From: Sphingobacterium hungaricum
Lineage (GTDB): Bacteria; Bacteroidota; Bacteroidia; Sphingobacteriales; Sphingobacteriaceae
Length of the DNA stretch: 64,000 nucleotides
Assembly: GCF_015210005.1 (NCBI RefSeq)
Contig: NZ_MU158697.1
Location: 620,001 to 684,000, forward strand
Direction: 5' to 3'
Positions within the stretch are counted from its first letter, which is position 1. Every line of letters starts with the position of its first letter. The translations under genes were made by a program, and so were the position numbers. Below are positions 46,040-54,352 of the stretch, piece after piece. The notes under the pieces are model-generated. The model saw only the letters and a list, made by a program, of their open reading frames with translations, was not told the origin of the DNA and ran no database searches.

Positions 46040-46146
46040 TAAAAAATTATACTAATCGCACTAAAGATAAATAAAAGCCTTATATATACAATTTATTCCT
46101 CTGGCGAAAATTTTTGGACTATTGCAATTACAAGACATTAATTGCT

Positions 46147-46175
46147 TTTGAAATAAAATAAAGTTTGTAGATTTG
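46147..46175 (+). promoter_or_regulatory. Promoter of metK
   Basis: TTTG (46147-46150), 17 nt, then TAGATTTG (46168-46175). It leaves a leader of about 150 nt before the ATG at 46328. Confidence 0.6.
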
Positions 46176-46327
46176 TGCCACAAAATGTGGATTGATTTGT
46201 ATGTTGCTTTAATGCAAAAAGAGATTGCAACCACAGTAAAAAAGTGCTAAAAACCATTCATACCCAATGATTTTTACACTATCTGTGTTTAATTTTTCAA
46301 TCAAATCCCACCTAGTAATTTTAAAAT
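46176..46327 (+). other. Long metK leader with small stems
   Basis: TGTGG (46186-46190) can pair with CCACA (46231-46235), enclosing a TTGC/GCAA hairpin (46204-46217). A small ACAC...GTGT hairpin follows near 46276-46288. I see no conserved SAM-riboswitch motif. Whether it regulates metK is unknown. Confidence 0.35.
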
Positions 46328-47581
46328 ATGGCATATTTATTTACATCAGAATCAGTTTCTGAAGGACATCCAGACAAAATCGCGGATCAAATTTCGGATG
46401 CACTAATTGATAATTTCTTGGCTTGGGATCCAGATTCTCGCGTAGCAATCGAAACCTTAGTGACCACAGGACAAGTTGTTCTGGCAGGAGAAGTGAAATC
46501 AAGAATTTATCTAGATGTTCAAAAAATAACGCGTTCGGTTATCCAGAAAATTGGATATACCAAGTCTGAATACATGTTCGAGGCAAATTCTTGTGGGGTT
46601 TTATCTGCAATACATGAGCAGTCTGCCGACATTAACCAAGGCGTTGACCGCACCGCAAAAGAAGATCAAGGAGCAGGAGACCAAGGTATTATGTTTGGCT
46701 ACGCCAATAACGAAACGGAAAACTATATGCCTTTGGCATTAGACCTTTCGCATCGCTTATTGTTCGAGCTTTCCGAATTGAGAAGAGAAAACAATGAAAT
46801 CAACTACTTACGTCCAGATGCAAAATCTCAAGTCACGCTAGAATACAGCGACGACCATAAGCCTTTGCGCATTGACACCATCGTGATTTCTACACAACAT
46901 GATGATTTTGCTGAAGAAGCTTCGATGCTAGCTAAAATTACAGAAGATATTAAAGCGATTTTGATTCCTCGTGTAAAAGCGCAATTAAAGCCTGAACTTC
47001 AAGCTTTATTTAATGACGATATTAAATACCACATCAATCCAACAGGAAAATTTGTTATCGGTGGTCCTCACGGAGACACAGGTTTAACAGGGCGCAAAAT
47101 CATTGTTGATACCTACGGCGGTAAAGGAGCGCACGGTGGTGGAGCTTTTTCTGGAAAAGATCCTTCAAAGGTTGACCGTTCCGCAGCTTATGCAACAAGA
47201 CATATCGCAAAAAACTTGGTTGCTGCCGGTGTTGCTGATGAAATCTTAGTTCAGATTTCGTATGCAATTGGAGTTAAAGACCCAATGGGAATCTACGTAA
47301 ACACCTATGGAACTAGCAAAGTAAGTCTTTCGGATGCTGAAATCGCAACTAAAATTGGAGAGATTTTCGACATGACTCCTTATGGAATCGAAACCCGTTT
47401 GGGATTGAGAAACCCGATTTATGCGGAAACCGCAGCGTATGGACACATGGGAAGAACGCCTCAAACAATTACCAAAGAATTCGAAAATTCAACTGGTGAG
47501 AAGAAAACACTGACTGTTGATTTATTCACTTGGGAGAAACTAGATTTTGTCGACAAAATCAAAGCTTCTTTCGGTATATAA
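46328..47581 (+). CDS. metK: S-adenosylmethionine synthetase
   Basis: Makes S-adenosylmethionine from methionine and ATP. The 417 residues include the three-domain signatures: [20 protein letters not shown] at the N-terminus, [19 protein letters not shown], and [19 protein letters not shown] with the phosphate-binding glycines. Complete enzyme. It has a long 5' leader and ends in a bidirectional terminator shared with fabD. Confidence 0.97.
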   Translation: MAYLFTSESVSEGHPDKIADQISDALIDNFLAWDPDSRVAIETLVTTGQVVLAGEVKSRIYLDVQKITRSVIQKIGYTKSEYMFEANSCGVLSAIHEQSADINQGVDRTAKEDQGAGDQGIMFGYANNETENYMPLALDLSHRLLFELSELRRENNEINYLRPDAKSQVTLEYSDDHKPLRIDTIVISTQHDDFAEEASMLAKITEDIKAILIPRVKAQLKPELQALFNDDIKYHINPTGKFVIGGPHGDTGLTGRKIIVDTYGGKGAHGGGAFSGKDPSKVDRSAAYATRHIAKNLVAAGVADEILVQISYAIGVKDPMGIYVNTYGTSKVSLSDAEIATKIGEIFDMTPYGIETRLGLRNPIYAETAAYGHMGRTPQTITKEFENSTGEKKTLTVDLFTWEKLDFVDKIKASFGI

Positions 47582-47597
47582 TCGTCAAAAAATACAT

Positions 47598-47639
47598 AAA
47601 TAAGAAAGCCTGCGAAAATTTTCGCAGGCTTTCTTATTT
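47598..47639. terminator. Bidirectional terminator between metK and fabD
   Basis: Perfect 42-nt palindrome: arm starting AAATAAGAAAGCCTGCGA (47598-47618) and its exact complement (47619-47639), with A- and T-rich flanks. It serves the convergent metK and fabD genes. Confidence 0.88.
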
Positions 47640-47653
47640 ATACAATATAAGTA

Positions 47654-48541
47654 TTAATCGATAAAAGCGGCCGAAGCTTGCGCTTGGCGGTCAACTTTTT
47701 TCACTAATCCTTGAAGCACGTTTCCAGGGCCAACTTCAATAAATGACTCAGCGCCATCGGCAATCATTTTTTGAACAGTTTGCGTCCAGCGCACAGCTCC
47801 TGTTAATTGGTCAATCAGATTCTGTTTGATTTGTGCAGGATCCGTGTGTGGCAATGCATCAAAATTTTGATAAATCGGACAGATTGGCTCTTTAATCGAT
47901 GTCGCTTCAATGGCTTCTTGCAATTCTACCTTCGCTGGCTCCATCAATGGAGAATGAAAGGCTCCACCAACACTTAACTTCAATGCACGTTTAGCACCTG
48001 CAATCGTTAATGCTGCGCAAGCTTCTTCAATTCCTTCAATCGAACCCGAAATAACCAATTGACCAGGGCAATTGTAGTTCGCCGGAACAACGATAGCATC
48101 GATCTGCGCACAGATTTGTTCGACAACTTCGTCTTCCAATCCCAAAATAGCCGCCATTGTAGAAGGTTGCAATTCACAAGCTTTCTGCATAGCATTCGCT
48201 CGCTTTGAAACTAAAGTCAATCCATCTTCAAACGACAATGCATTGGCAGCGACTAAGGCAGAAAATTCGCCTAACGAATGGCCAGCAACCATAGAAGGAT
48301 TGAATTTATCTCCTAAAGCTTTCGCCAAAATAACAGAGTGTAAGAATATAGCAGGTTGTGTAACATTAGTTTGTTTTAAATCTTCATCTGTACCCGTAAA
48401 CATTAAATCCGTGATACGGAATCCCAAAATTTCGTTTGCTTGTTCAAAAAGAGATTTTGATTCAGAGTTCAGATTATACAAGTCTTGTCCCATTCCAACG
48501 AATTGGGCACCTTGACCTGGAAAAATATAGGCTGTTTTCAT
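47654..48541 (-). CDS. fabD: Malonyl-CoA:ACP transacylase
   Basis: Moves the malonyl group from CoA to acyl-carrier protein, starting fatty-acid elongation. A 295-residue protein with the GQGAQ motif near the start (FPGQGAQFVGMG), active Ser89 in AGHSLGEF and catalytic His196 in GGAFHSPLM. Single-gene unit; ATG at 48541. Confidence 0.96.
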   Translation of the reverse strand: MKTAYIFPGQGAQFVGMGQDLYNLNSESKSLFEQANEILGFRITDLMFTGTDEDLKQTNVTQPAIFLHSVILAKALGDKFNPSMVAGHSLGEFSALVAANALSFEDGLTLVSKRANAMQKACELQPSTMAAILGLEDEVVEQICAQIDAIVVPANYNCPGQLVISGSIEGIEEACAALTIAGAKRALKLSVGGAFHSPLMEPAKVELQEAIEATSIKEPICPIYQNFDALPHTDPAQIKQNLIDQLTGAVRWTQTVQKMIADGAESFIEVGPGNVLQGLVKKVDRQAQASAAFID

Positions 48542-48594
48542 AAAGCTAAAATATGATTTAATTATAATTTGCCAAATTAATCGGGAATAAATTT

Positions 48595-49854
48595 CTATTC
48601 CTCTGGCAGAAACGTTAAGGAAGTCATCTTCGATTCATCGAAAATATCCGTTGAAATTTCAAAAATCAATTGAGGCGTCACCTCATCGATTTTACGGAAA
48701 ACTTCATCCAGTGTGATAATTTGGTTATAGTCCAGCAAATTTTTGGCTTCGGTGATAATCATGCTCATTCGATTCTCTTCTGCCAAAGCAATCTGCCCTT
48801 TAAATTTGTTCTTCACTTTATTCAGCTGTGACTCAGAAATCGGAGCTGCTTTCAATTTATTTAATTCTTTCCAAATTAATTTCTTCGCTTTTTCTATTTT
48901 TTCTTCATCTGTTCCCAAATAAATATTAAATAGTCCCGTATTGGAATACAAAGAATAGTTGGATTCAATTGTATACGCAATACCGTGTTTTTCGCGAATC
49001 GACAAATTCAAAATTGAGCTCATGCCCAATCCGCCTAACTGATTATTCAACAGCAATAAGCCTGTTTTGCGGTCATCCTGAATTCCATAGGCCTGCGTGC
49101 CCAAAATGTAATGCGCCTGATTAATCGGTTTTACAACTTCGACATGTTCGCCGATGTTGACAATTGTATCCGCATTAGTCTTTTCTGCTTGGCGCAATGG
49201 AAGCTTGCCAAAAAATTTATTAGCTAATTTTTCGACATTTTGCTTCGTATAATCGCCCGCAATACCGATGACAATATCCTCCGTAGAATAATTTGATTCA
49301 ATAAACGTAAGAAGGTCTTCTCGCTGAATGCCCTTTAAATCGTTCTCTAATCCTAGAATATTATGGCCTAAGCTTGAGTTTTTAAAGATTAAATCTTCAA
49401 AATCGTCGATTATGGCATCCTCAGGACTATCTAAATACGAAGCCATTTCATCCAAAATCACGCCCTTTTCTTTCTCTATTTCATTTTCAGGAAATGTCGA
49501 ATGAAAAATGATATCCTCAAACAAATCCAAAGCACGATTTAAATAGGGCTTTAAAATAGACGCATGAATGCAGGTATATTCCTTGGTGGTATAAGCATTC
49601 AAATCCCCACCGACAGATTCCAGTCGGTCCAAAATCTGATTGGTGCTTCTTCTTTCAGTTTGCTTAAACAGCATGTGCTCGATAAAATGAGCCACGCCAA
49701 ATTTACCCTCGACCTCATCTCCAGAACCGGCATTGATTAACATGCAGGTATGTGTAATCGTCGACTGTTGAGGATGTAAAATTACACGAATCCCATTTTC
49801 TAACCTGAAAATATGATTGTCAATATGTTTTGATGTGAATTCCAATTGTTGCAA
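48595..49854 (-). CDS. M16 (insulinase/pitrilysin) family zinc peptidase
   Basis: A single-module M16 peptidase of up to 419 residues. The inverted zinc motif HxxEH is AHFIEHMLF (H56, E59, H60), with the third ligand Glu136 in VILDEMASY. No ATG is available near the start. The longest form begins with a TTG at 49854; a second TTG three codons on (49845) is also possible (see findings). Members usually act as dimers or with a partner; here only one subunit is seen. A terminator separates it from the upstream TonB receptor gene. Confidence 0.9.
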   Translation of the reverse strand: MQQLEFTSKHIDNHIFRLENGIRVILHPQQSTITHTCMLINAGSGDEVEGKFGVAHFIEHMLFKQTERRSTNQILDRLESVGGDLNAYTTKEYTCIHASILKPYLNRALDLFEDIIFHSTFPENEIEKEKGVILDEMASYLDSPEDAIIDDFEDLIFKNSSLGHNILGLENDLKGIQREDLLTFIESNYSTEDIVIGIAGDYTKQNVEKLANKFFGKLPLRQAEKTNADTIVNIGEHVEVVKPINQAHYILGTQAYGIQDDRKTGLLLLNNQLGGLGMSSILNLSIREKHGIAYTIESNYSLYSNTGLFNIYLGTDEEKIEKAKKLIWKELNKLKAAPISESQLNKVKNKFKGQIALAEENRMSMIITEAKNLLDYNQIITLDEVFRKIDEVTPQLIFEISTDIFDESKMTSLTFLPEE

Positions 49855-49859
49855 ATCTA
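49852..49859 (-). promoter_or_regulatory. TAGATTTG box overlapping the M16 gene start
   Basis: The box TAGATTTG on the minus strand ends in the TTG start codon at 49854. If it is a real promoter, translation must begin downstream, for instance at the second TTG. Confidence 0.35.
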
Positions 49860-49868
49860 CATAATAAA

Positions 49869-49907
49869 AAACAAAAGCGACAGCTTGTGGGCTTGTCGCT
49901 TTTGTTT
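49869..49907 (-). terminator. Terminator of the TonB-dependent receptor gene
   Basis: Stem AAACAAAAGCGACA (49869-49882) / TGTCGCTTTTGTTT (49894-49907) with an 11-nt loop, starting 9 nt after the receptor stop and followed by T-rich DNA on the minus strand. Confidence 0.88.
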
Positions 49908-49916
49908 TGATTAGGC

Positions 49917-52757
49917 TTACATTCCGGGAGGACGCATACCTCCGCCAGGTCCACCTTGCCCTGGCCCCCCTTGCTGTGGCGCTAAATCTCCTAAAGCAAA
50001 TTTTTGGAAACGGTAAGTAAATGTCAACATGAAATAACGAGCCAAACGATTCGTTTGCGAATCGGTAGTGATGTTATTTTGTACCGTACGGCTAATGTTT
50101 GTTTGTTGATTCAGCATATCAAATGCAGCCAACCTAAATGAACCGCGGTTATCTTTTAAGAATTTCTTCTCTAAAAATGCATTTATAATAAGCGGGTTTA
50201 CATTGCTAGTTTGTCCGCCAAAACCACTGTTAAATGATTTAGAGACATCGGCACCAAATATCCAAGTTTCAGAAAGATTAAGGTTTCCATTGATGGACGG
50301 CGTCCAAGTAGTCACATTTGTAGTGGTTGCATACAACGTATTATACGTGTTATTGAATGTATAGCGCACACCGGGGTTCAATTCAAATTTAGTCGATGGA
50401 TTGTAACGGAAGTTAATTCCTTGATTTAACACCCAGTTTTTTGCCAAATTCTCTTCCGGATTATCTTTGTTGTCTAAATCATCAGAAGAAATAAACGACA
50501 CGTTGTTGTTGTATGAAGCGCCTCCATTAAAGGATAAACTATATGTTTTTTCTTTCCAAGATTTCGAATAATTATAAAACGAACTTACGCTGAAAGCGCC
50601 GTCAGCGTTTCTATATCCAGTTTCTTGAATTAAATTTCCGATATCATCCGATGTCCTGTGATTGACCGTCGCAATTTTATTTTCAGTGGATGTTGCGCGA
50701 GCGAACGCAAAAAAAGTATTTCCTGTCTGAAAATCGGACTTGCGGAAATTCAAACGCAGGGAATGTACAAACTCCGCATTTAAATCTGGATTTCCTGAAA
50801 TCGGAAAATTTGGATTCGAATAATCTGTAAACGGCTGAATCTGTGTTACACTTGGTTCGGTCGCTTGACCAGAATAATTTACAGAAATATTGCTTTGTCT
50901 GCTGAATTTATATTCAAAACGCGCAATCGGGATAAAATTGAAGGCTGTCCTGTGAATCTCATTATTGACCGAATTGCCAAAGATTGTTCCTTCCAAAATC
51001 GATGGCTGAACGGATGCTCCAACTGAATATTTTATCTTATCATTATTGAAACTGAAGCTTGAACCAAAACGGTGCGTGCTAAATGAGTAATCGTATTGAT
51101 AATCGAAATTATAATCGGGGTCTGTTAATGGACTTTCGTCTGCATTAAAAGCTTCCTGAAAATTGTTGTTATCATAGGTATTGACGTTGTAATCATAACT
51201 GAACTCTAATTTTCCATATTTTGAAATCGGCTCAAGGTATGAAACTGAAGCACCTCCATTCCAACTTTTATTTCTTAGCTCATTCCAAGTTCTTCTATAC
51301 ACTTCTTCTGGAGGCAGGTTCGAATTTGTTGTGTCCAATAAGGTGTTTTCGACAATCCGTTCCACGTCAGATTCAGTTGCAGAAGAATTAAAATTGAAAT
51401 TAAAAAACAAATTCCTGCCATTTGCGCTCAACCGCTTGTTGTACAAACCGCTAATTCCATAGCGCGGAGAAGATGTTTTAGAGTCATAGGCATTTTCCTC
51501 AAGGTTCCAGCTTACTCCATTGCGCATTTTATCATAGGATGTAAATGATGAAGTCGAGCTGTTTGAAAATCCGAATTGCGGTGTTAATTTTATAAAATCT
51601 GTTTCAGAAGGTTTCCACTCGATATTCGATTCAAAGCGATGATTTCCGGTGATGTTATTCGTCGTTGCTTCATCGTCGATAATTTCTGGAATTTCGTATT
51701 GATAAACCGAATGGCTCGAAGAAATAATATCTTGGTCATCACGTCCGTAGCTATAACTTCCGTAGACCGTCAATTTATCATTGAAATCATGTCTGAAATT
51801 GACTCCGATGGAACCTGTATTGGTTAAACCCGTGGAATTATTGATTCCGCCAACACCGCCACGGCCTCCGCCACCGCGCATTTGCCGCGCGCCTCCACCA
51901 GTTGTGCTAAAATCAAATAGCGGAGCATTGATGTTATTTAAATTTCCTAAAACAGAAATTTGTGAACCTTCTTTCATTCCCATCCACATACCCGTCGCCT
52001 GGTAACGGTCCTCCGTTCCGTAACCAAAACGCAAGGTAGACATATGTCCTTGATTGTATTTTGGGTCAATCGTAATATTCAATACTTTTTCGGTATCGCC
52101 GGTTTTATTTCCAGTCAGGTTGGCCATATCTCCATAATCATCAATAATCTGAATCTTGTCGATAATGTTAGCCGGCAGATTTTGCGTAGCAGTTTTCACA
52201 TCACCGCCAAAAAAGTCTTTCCCATTAATCCGTACACGCTTCACTTCTTCGCCCTGCGCGGTCACATTTCCGTCTTTGTCCACTTCAACACCCTCGAGTT
52301 TCTTTAGCGCATCTTCCGCCAAAGCGTCGTCTCGAAGCTTAAGGTCTTTAGTAGAATACTCTAATGTGTCGCCCTTTACTTGAATGGTAATTACTCCCGA
52401 AACCACAACTTCTTCAATCAAGTTGTCGATTCCTTTAAGAATAATACTCGGAAGAACCGTTTTGGCCTGGTTGGCGGGAATGGTAAAATCTTTTTGCAAA
52501 GATTCAAACCCAAGGCTGTTGATGCGAATCGTAAATTGGTCTGATTTGACATTTTCAAATGTGAAAATTCCAGCAATGCTCGAACCCGTTCGGAGCGTGT
52601 CGTTGTTGGTGATAAGTTCCACGGATGCGCCGGCGATTATACGTGACGCGCTATCGCGCAACATTCCCTGAACCGTTTTTCCGCTTTGTGCATTGGCAGA
52701 AAAGCTCATGATAATAATTCCGAATAGTAAACTTATGACTCCTCTTTTAAACATCAT
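49917..52757 (-). CDS. TonB-dependent outer-membrane beta-barrel receptor with Gly/Met/Arg-rich tracts
   Basis: A 946-residue receptor: signal peptide (SLLFGIIIMSFSANAQ), carboxypeptidase-like regulatory domain (about 25-110), plug domain (about 118-230, with VRINGKDFFGGDVKTATQNL) and a long barrel to the end. A Gly/Arg/Met-rich stretch lies at 287-304 (TGGGARQMRGGGGRGGVGG) and the C-terminus is GPGGGMRPPGM. The frame extends to a TTG at 52796, overlapping the preceding gene, but the two ATGs at 52757/52754 give a proper signal peptide, so I use 52757. It lies 14 nt after the partner gene, so they are co-transcribed. Ligand unknown. Confidence 0.85.
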   Translation of the reverse strand: MMFKRGVISLLFGIIIMSFSANAQSGKTVQGMLRDSASRIIAGASVELITNNDTLRTGSSIAGIFTFENVKSDQFTIRINSLGFESLQKDFTIPANQAKTVLPSIILKGIDNLIEEVVVSGVITIQVKGDTLEYSTKDLKLRDDALAEDALKKLEGVEVDKDGNVTAQGEEVKRVRINGKDFFGGDVKTATQNLPANIIDKIQIIDDYGDMANLTGNKTGDTEKVLNITIDPKYNQGHMSTLRFGYGTEDRYQATGMWMGMKEGSQISVLGNLNNINAPLFDFSTTGGGARQMRGGGGRGGVGGINNSTGLTNTGSIGVNFRHDFNDKLTVYGSYSYGRDDQDIISSSHSVYQYEIPEIIDDEATTNNITGNHRFESNIEWKPSETDFIKLTPQFGFSNSSTSSFTSYDKMRNGVSWNLEENAYDSKTSSPRYGISGLYNKRLSANGRNLFFNFNFNSSATESDVERIVENTLLDTTNSNLPPEEVYRRTWNELRNKSWNGGASVSYLEPISKYGKLEFSYDYNVNTYDNNNFQEAFNADESPLTDPDYNFDYQYDYSFSTHRFGSSFSFNNDKIKYSVGASVQPSILEGTIFGNSVNNEIHRTAFNFIPIARFEYKFSRQSNISVNYSGQATEPSVTQIQPFTDYSNPNFPISGNPDLNAEFVHSLRLNFRKSDFQTGNTFFAFARATSTENKIATVNHRTSDDIGNLIQETGYRNADGAFSVSSFYNYSKSWKEKTYSLSFNGGASYNNNVSFISSDDLDNKDNPEENLAKNWVLNQGINFRYNPSTKFELNPGVRYTFNNTYNTLYATTTNVTTWTPSINGNLNLSETWIFGADVSKSFNSGFGGQTSNVNPLIINAFLEKKFLKDNRGSFRLAAFDMLNQQTNISRTVQNNITTDSQTNRLARYFMLTFTYRFQKFALGDLAPQQGGPGQGGPGGGMRPPGM

Positions 52758-52771
52758 ATGAATTTTATGTA

Positions 52772-53593
52772 CTAATTTATTGTATCGACAAACCAAACTT
52801 CCGTTTTCGCGCTTGCCGTCCTATTTTCTGTTGTTCTATTTCCATCGCTGCCGGAAGGCCTCATGCCTCCACCTGCTCCGCCGCGCATGCCGCCCCGGCC
52901 GCCACCGCCTCCTCTCATTCCTCCTCCTTGTGGCATTCCACCCGAAGCATTTCCATCGTTTAATGCTACGGTCGGCTTATCTTGCGCCATTTTATTGATT
53001 GCTATTTGAATAGCAAGTTTGGTTTGTTCTGCTTCGAGTTTCAATAATTTCAAAGGAATCACGCATTCATAAACCAAATTATCCATGGAATCTAATTTAG
53101 CTACAGCTTTCAGTCCGTATCCATTGGCGAACGACAAAAGGCCGTCAACAAAACTTTCGAAGCCCTCAACGTGATATCCGTCCGCTTTTGCCAAAAGTTG
53201 CTCTCGATGAAAGACCGACCCTGCATTTTTTTCATCTGTCATTACCCGCAATGATTCAGGGTCTGGCTTTGGAAAAATTAGCTTTGCGCCATCCTTCTTT
53301 TTCCCTTGCGCATTGATGTTCACCAAAATTCCATTTTTGGTTGCTTCGCTTTGCAAAAAAAGATTAACAACTCTAACGCCGACGTATAGATTATTGTTCT
53401 TTACCAAAGCATTAAAAAACCAAGAACTATCCTTACTAATGACATACAGCGACTTTTCCCATTCTTTTAGATTCCCATCCACTTTTATTGTTTCTTCAAC
53501 AGGTTTGAAGGAATACAATCCTTTTTTATCCTGACAAAAAGCGACTTGTAACATGCATACAAGTAGACCAAATAATACAAATCTTTTTTTCAT
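52772..53593 (-). CDS. Exported partner of the TonB-dependent receptor, with a CBM9/DOMON-like N-terminus
   Basis: A 273-residue secreted protein (signal MKKRFVLFGLLVCMLQVAF, cleaved around residue 20). Residues 28-130 resemble a CBM9/DOMON-type beta-sandwich (VDGNLKEWEKSLYVISKDSS is a hallmark start), followed by a low-complexity tract at 215-248 rich in Gly, Met and Arg (GGMPQGGGMRGGGGGRGGM) and a short end WFVDTIN. The same type of tract occurs in the receptor next to it. The pair is 14 nt apart. I do not recognise an established name or ligand. Confidence 0.72.
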   Translation of the reverse strand: MKKRFVLFGLLVCMLQVAFCQDKKGLYSFKPVEETIKVDGNLKEWEKSLYVISKDSSWFFNALVKNNNLYVGVRVVNLFLQSEATKNGILVNINAQGKKKDGAKLIFPKPDPESLRVMTDEKNAGSVFHREQLLAKADGYHVEGFESFVDGLLSFANGYGLKAVAKLDSMDNLVYECVIPLKLLKLEAEQTKLAIQIAINKMAQDKPTVALNDGNASGGMPQGGGMRGGGGGRGGMRGGAGGGMRPSGSDGNRTTENRTASAKTEVWFVDTIN

Positions 53594-53710
53594 GGCTTTA
53601 AAATTTGCTAAATAATCTTCTTCTTTACCTCATTAATAGTACAAAAGAATGCATTAGTAGTGTAAATTAATGTAAATGCATTTGTATCACAGAGAAGTTA
53701 CATTTATTCC

Positions 53711-53718
53711 TAATTTTG
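53711..53718 (+). promoter_or_regulatory. Putative -7 box of rnhB
   Basis: TAATTTTG on the plus strand, 4 nt before the rnhB ATG. The nearest TTTG is 26 nt upstream, out of the usual range. Confidence 0.4.
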
Positions 53719-53722
53719 CAAG

Positions 53723-54334
53723 ATGGAAGAAAGCAATACGCTCTTATCGTATTATCAAACGGAATTGACAGAAGCAGGATGCGACGAAGCTGGAAGAGGT
53801 TGTCTGGCAGGCCCCGTATTTGCCGCAGCTGTTATTTTTCCGGCAGATTATGTGAATCCAATCTTAAATGATTCCAAGAAATTATCGCTAAAAAAGAGAG
53901 AGTCCCTTCGCCCAATTATCGAAAAAGAAGCTTTAGCTTTTGCCGTATCTAGTGTTTCAGCCGAAGTCATAGACCAAATCAATATTCATCGGGCATCGTA
54001 TTTAGCTATGCATCAGGCTTTAGATTTATTGGCGATTGAGGCTTCATACATTATAGTCGATGGCAACAAATTCATACCATATAAAGAGATTCCCTACACC
54101 TGCATCGTGAAAGGGGATGGAAAATATTTATCCATTGCCGCAGCATCTATTTTAGCGAAAACGTATCGGGATGAATACATGGACGGGATTGCGAAGGATT
54201 TCCCAAATTATGGCTGGACCAAAAACAAAGGTTATCCAACCGTAGAACATCGAAATGCCATTTTAGAATCGGGCATCTGTTCATACCATAGAAAAACCTT
54301 TAGAATAACTGACCCACAGTTAAAGTTATTCTAA
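53723..54334 (+). CDS. rnhB: Ribonuclease HII
   Basis: Cuts RNA in RNA/DNA hybrids and removes single ribonucleotides. The DEDD site begins EAGCDEAGRGCLAGPVF (D21, E22); the remaining acids lie in YIIVDGNKF and in the C-terminal part. 203 residues. The last ten codons also encode the left arm and part of the loop of a terminator hairpin. ATG at 53723. Confidence 0.96.
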   Translation: MEESNTLLSYYQTELTEAGCDEAGRGCLAGPVFAAAVIFPADYVNPILNDSKKLSLKKRESLRPIIEKEALAFAVSSVSAEVIDQINIHRASYLAMHQALDLLAIEASYIIVDGNKFIPYKEIPYTCIVKGDGKYLSIAAASILAKTYRDEYMDGIAKDFPNYGWTKNKGYPTVEHRNAILESGICSYHRKTFRITDPQLKLF

Positions 54335-54337
54335 AGG
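54297..54337 (+). terminator. Terminator overlapping the end of rnhB
   Basis: Perfect 14-bp stem CCTTTAGAATAACT (54297-54310) / AGTTATTCTAAAGG (54324-54337) with a 13-nt loop. It includes the stop codon and is followed by a T-rich run. It may also terminate the convergent YfhO gene. Confidence 0.85.
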
Positions 54338-54352
54338 CTTTATTTAAATTTT

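Noticed and set aside
46176..46327. SAM riboswitch upstream of metK
   Set aside because: I compared the leader with SAM-I and SAM-II consensus features as I recall them; no matching conserved core was seen. The structure is reported only as a weak finding.
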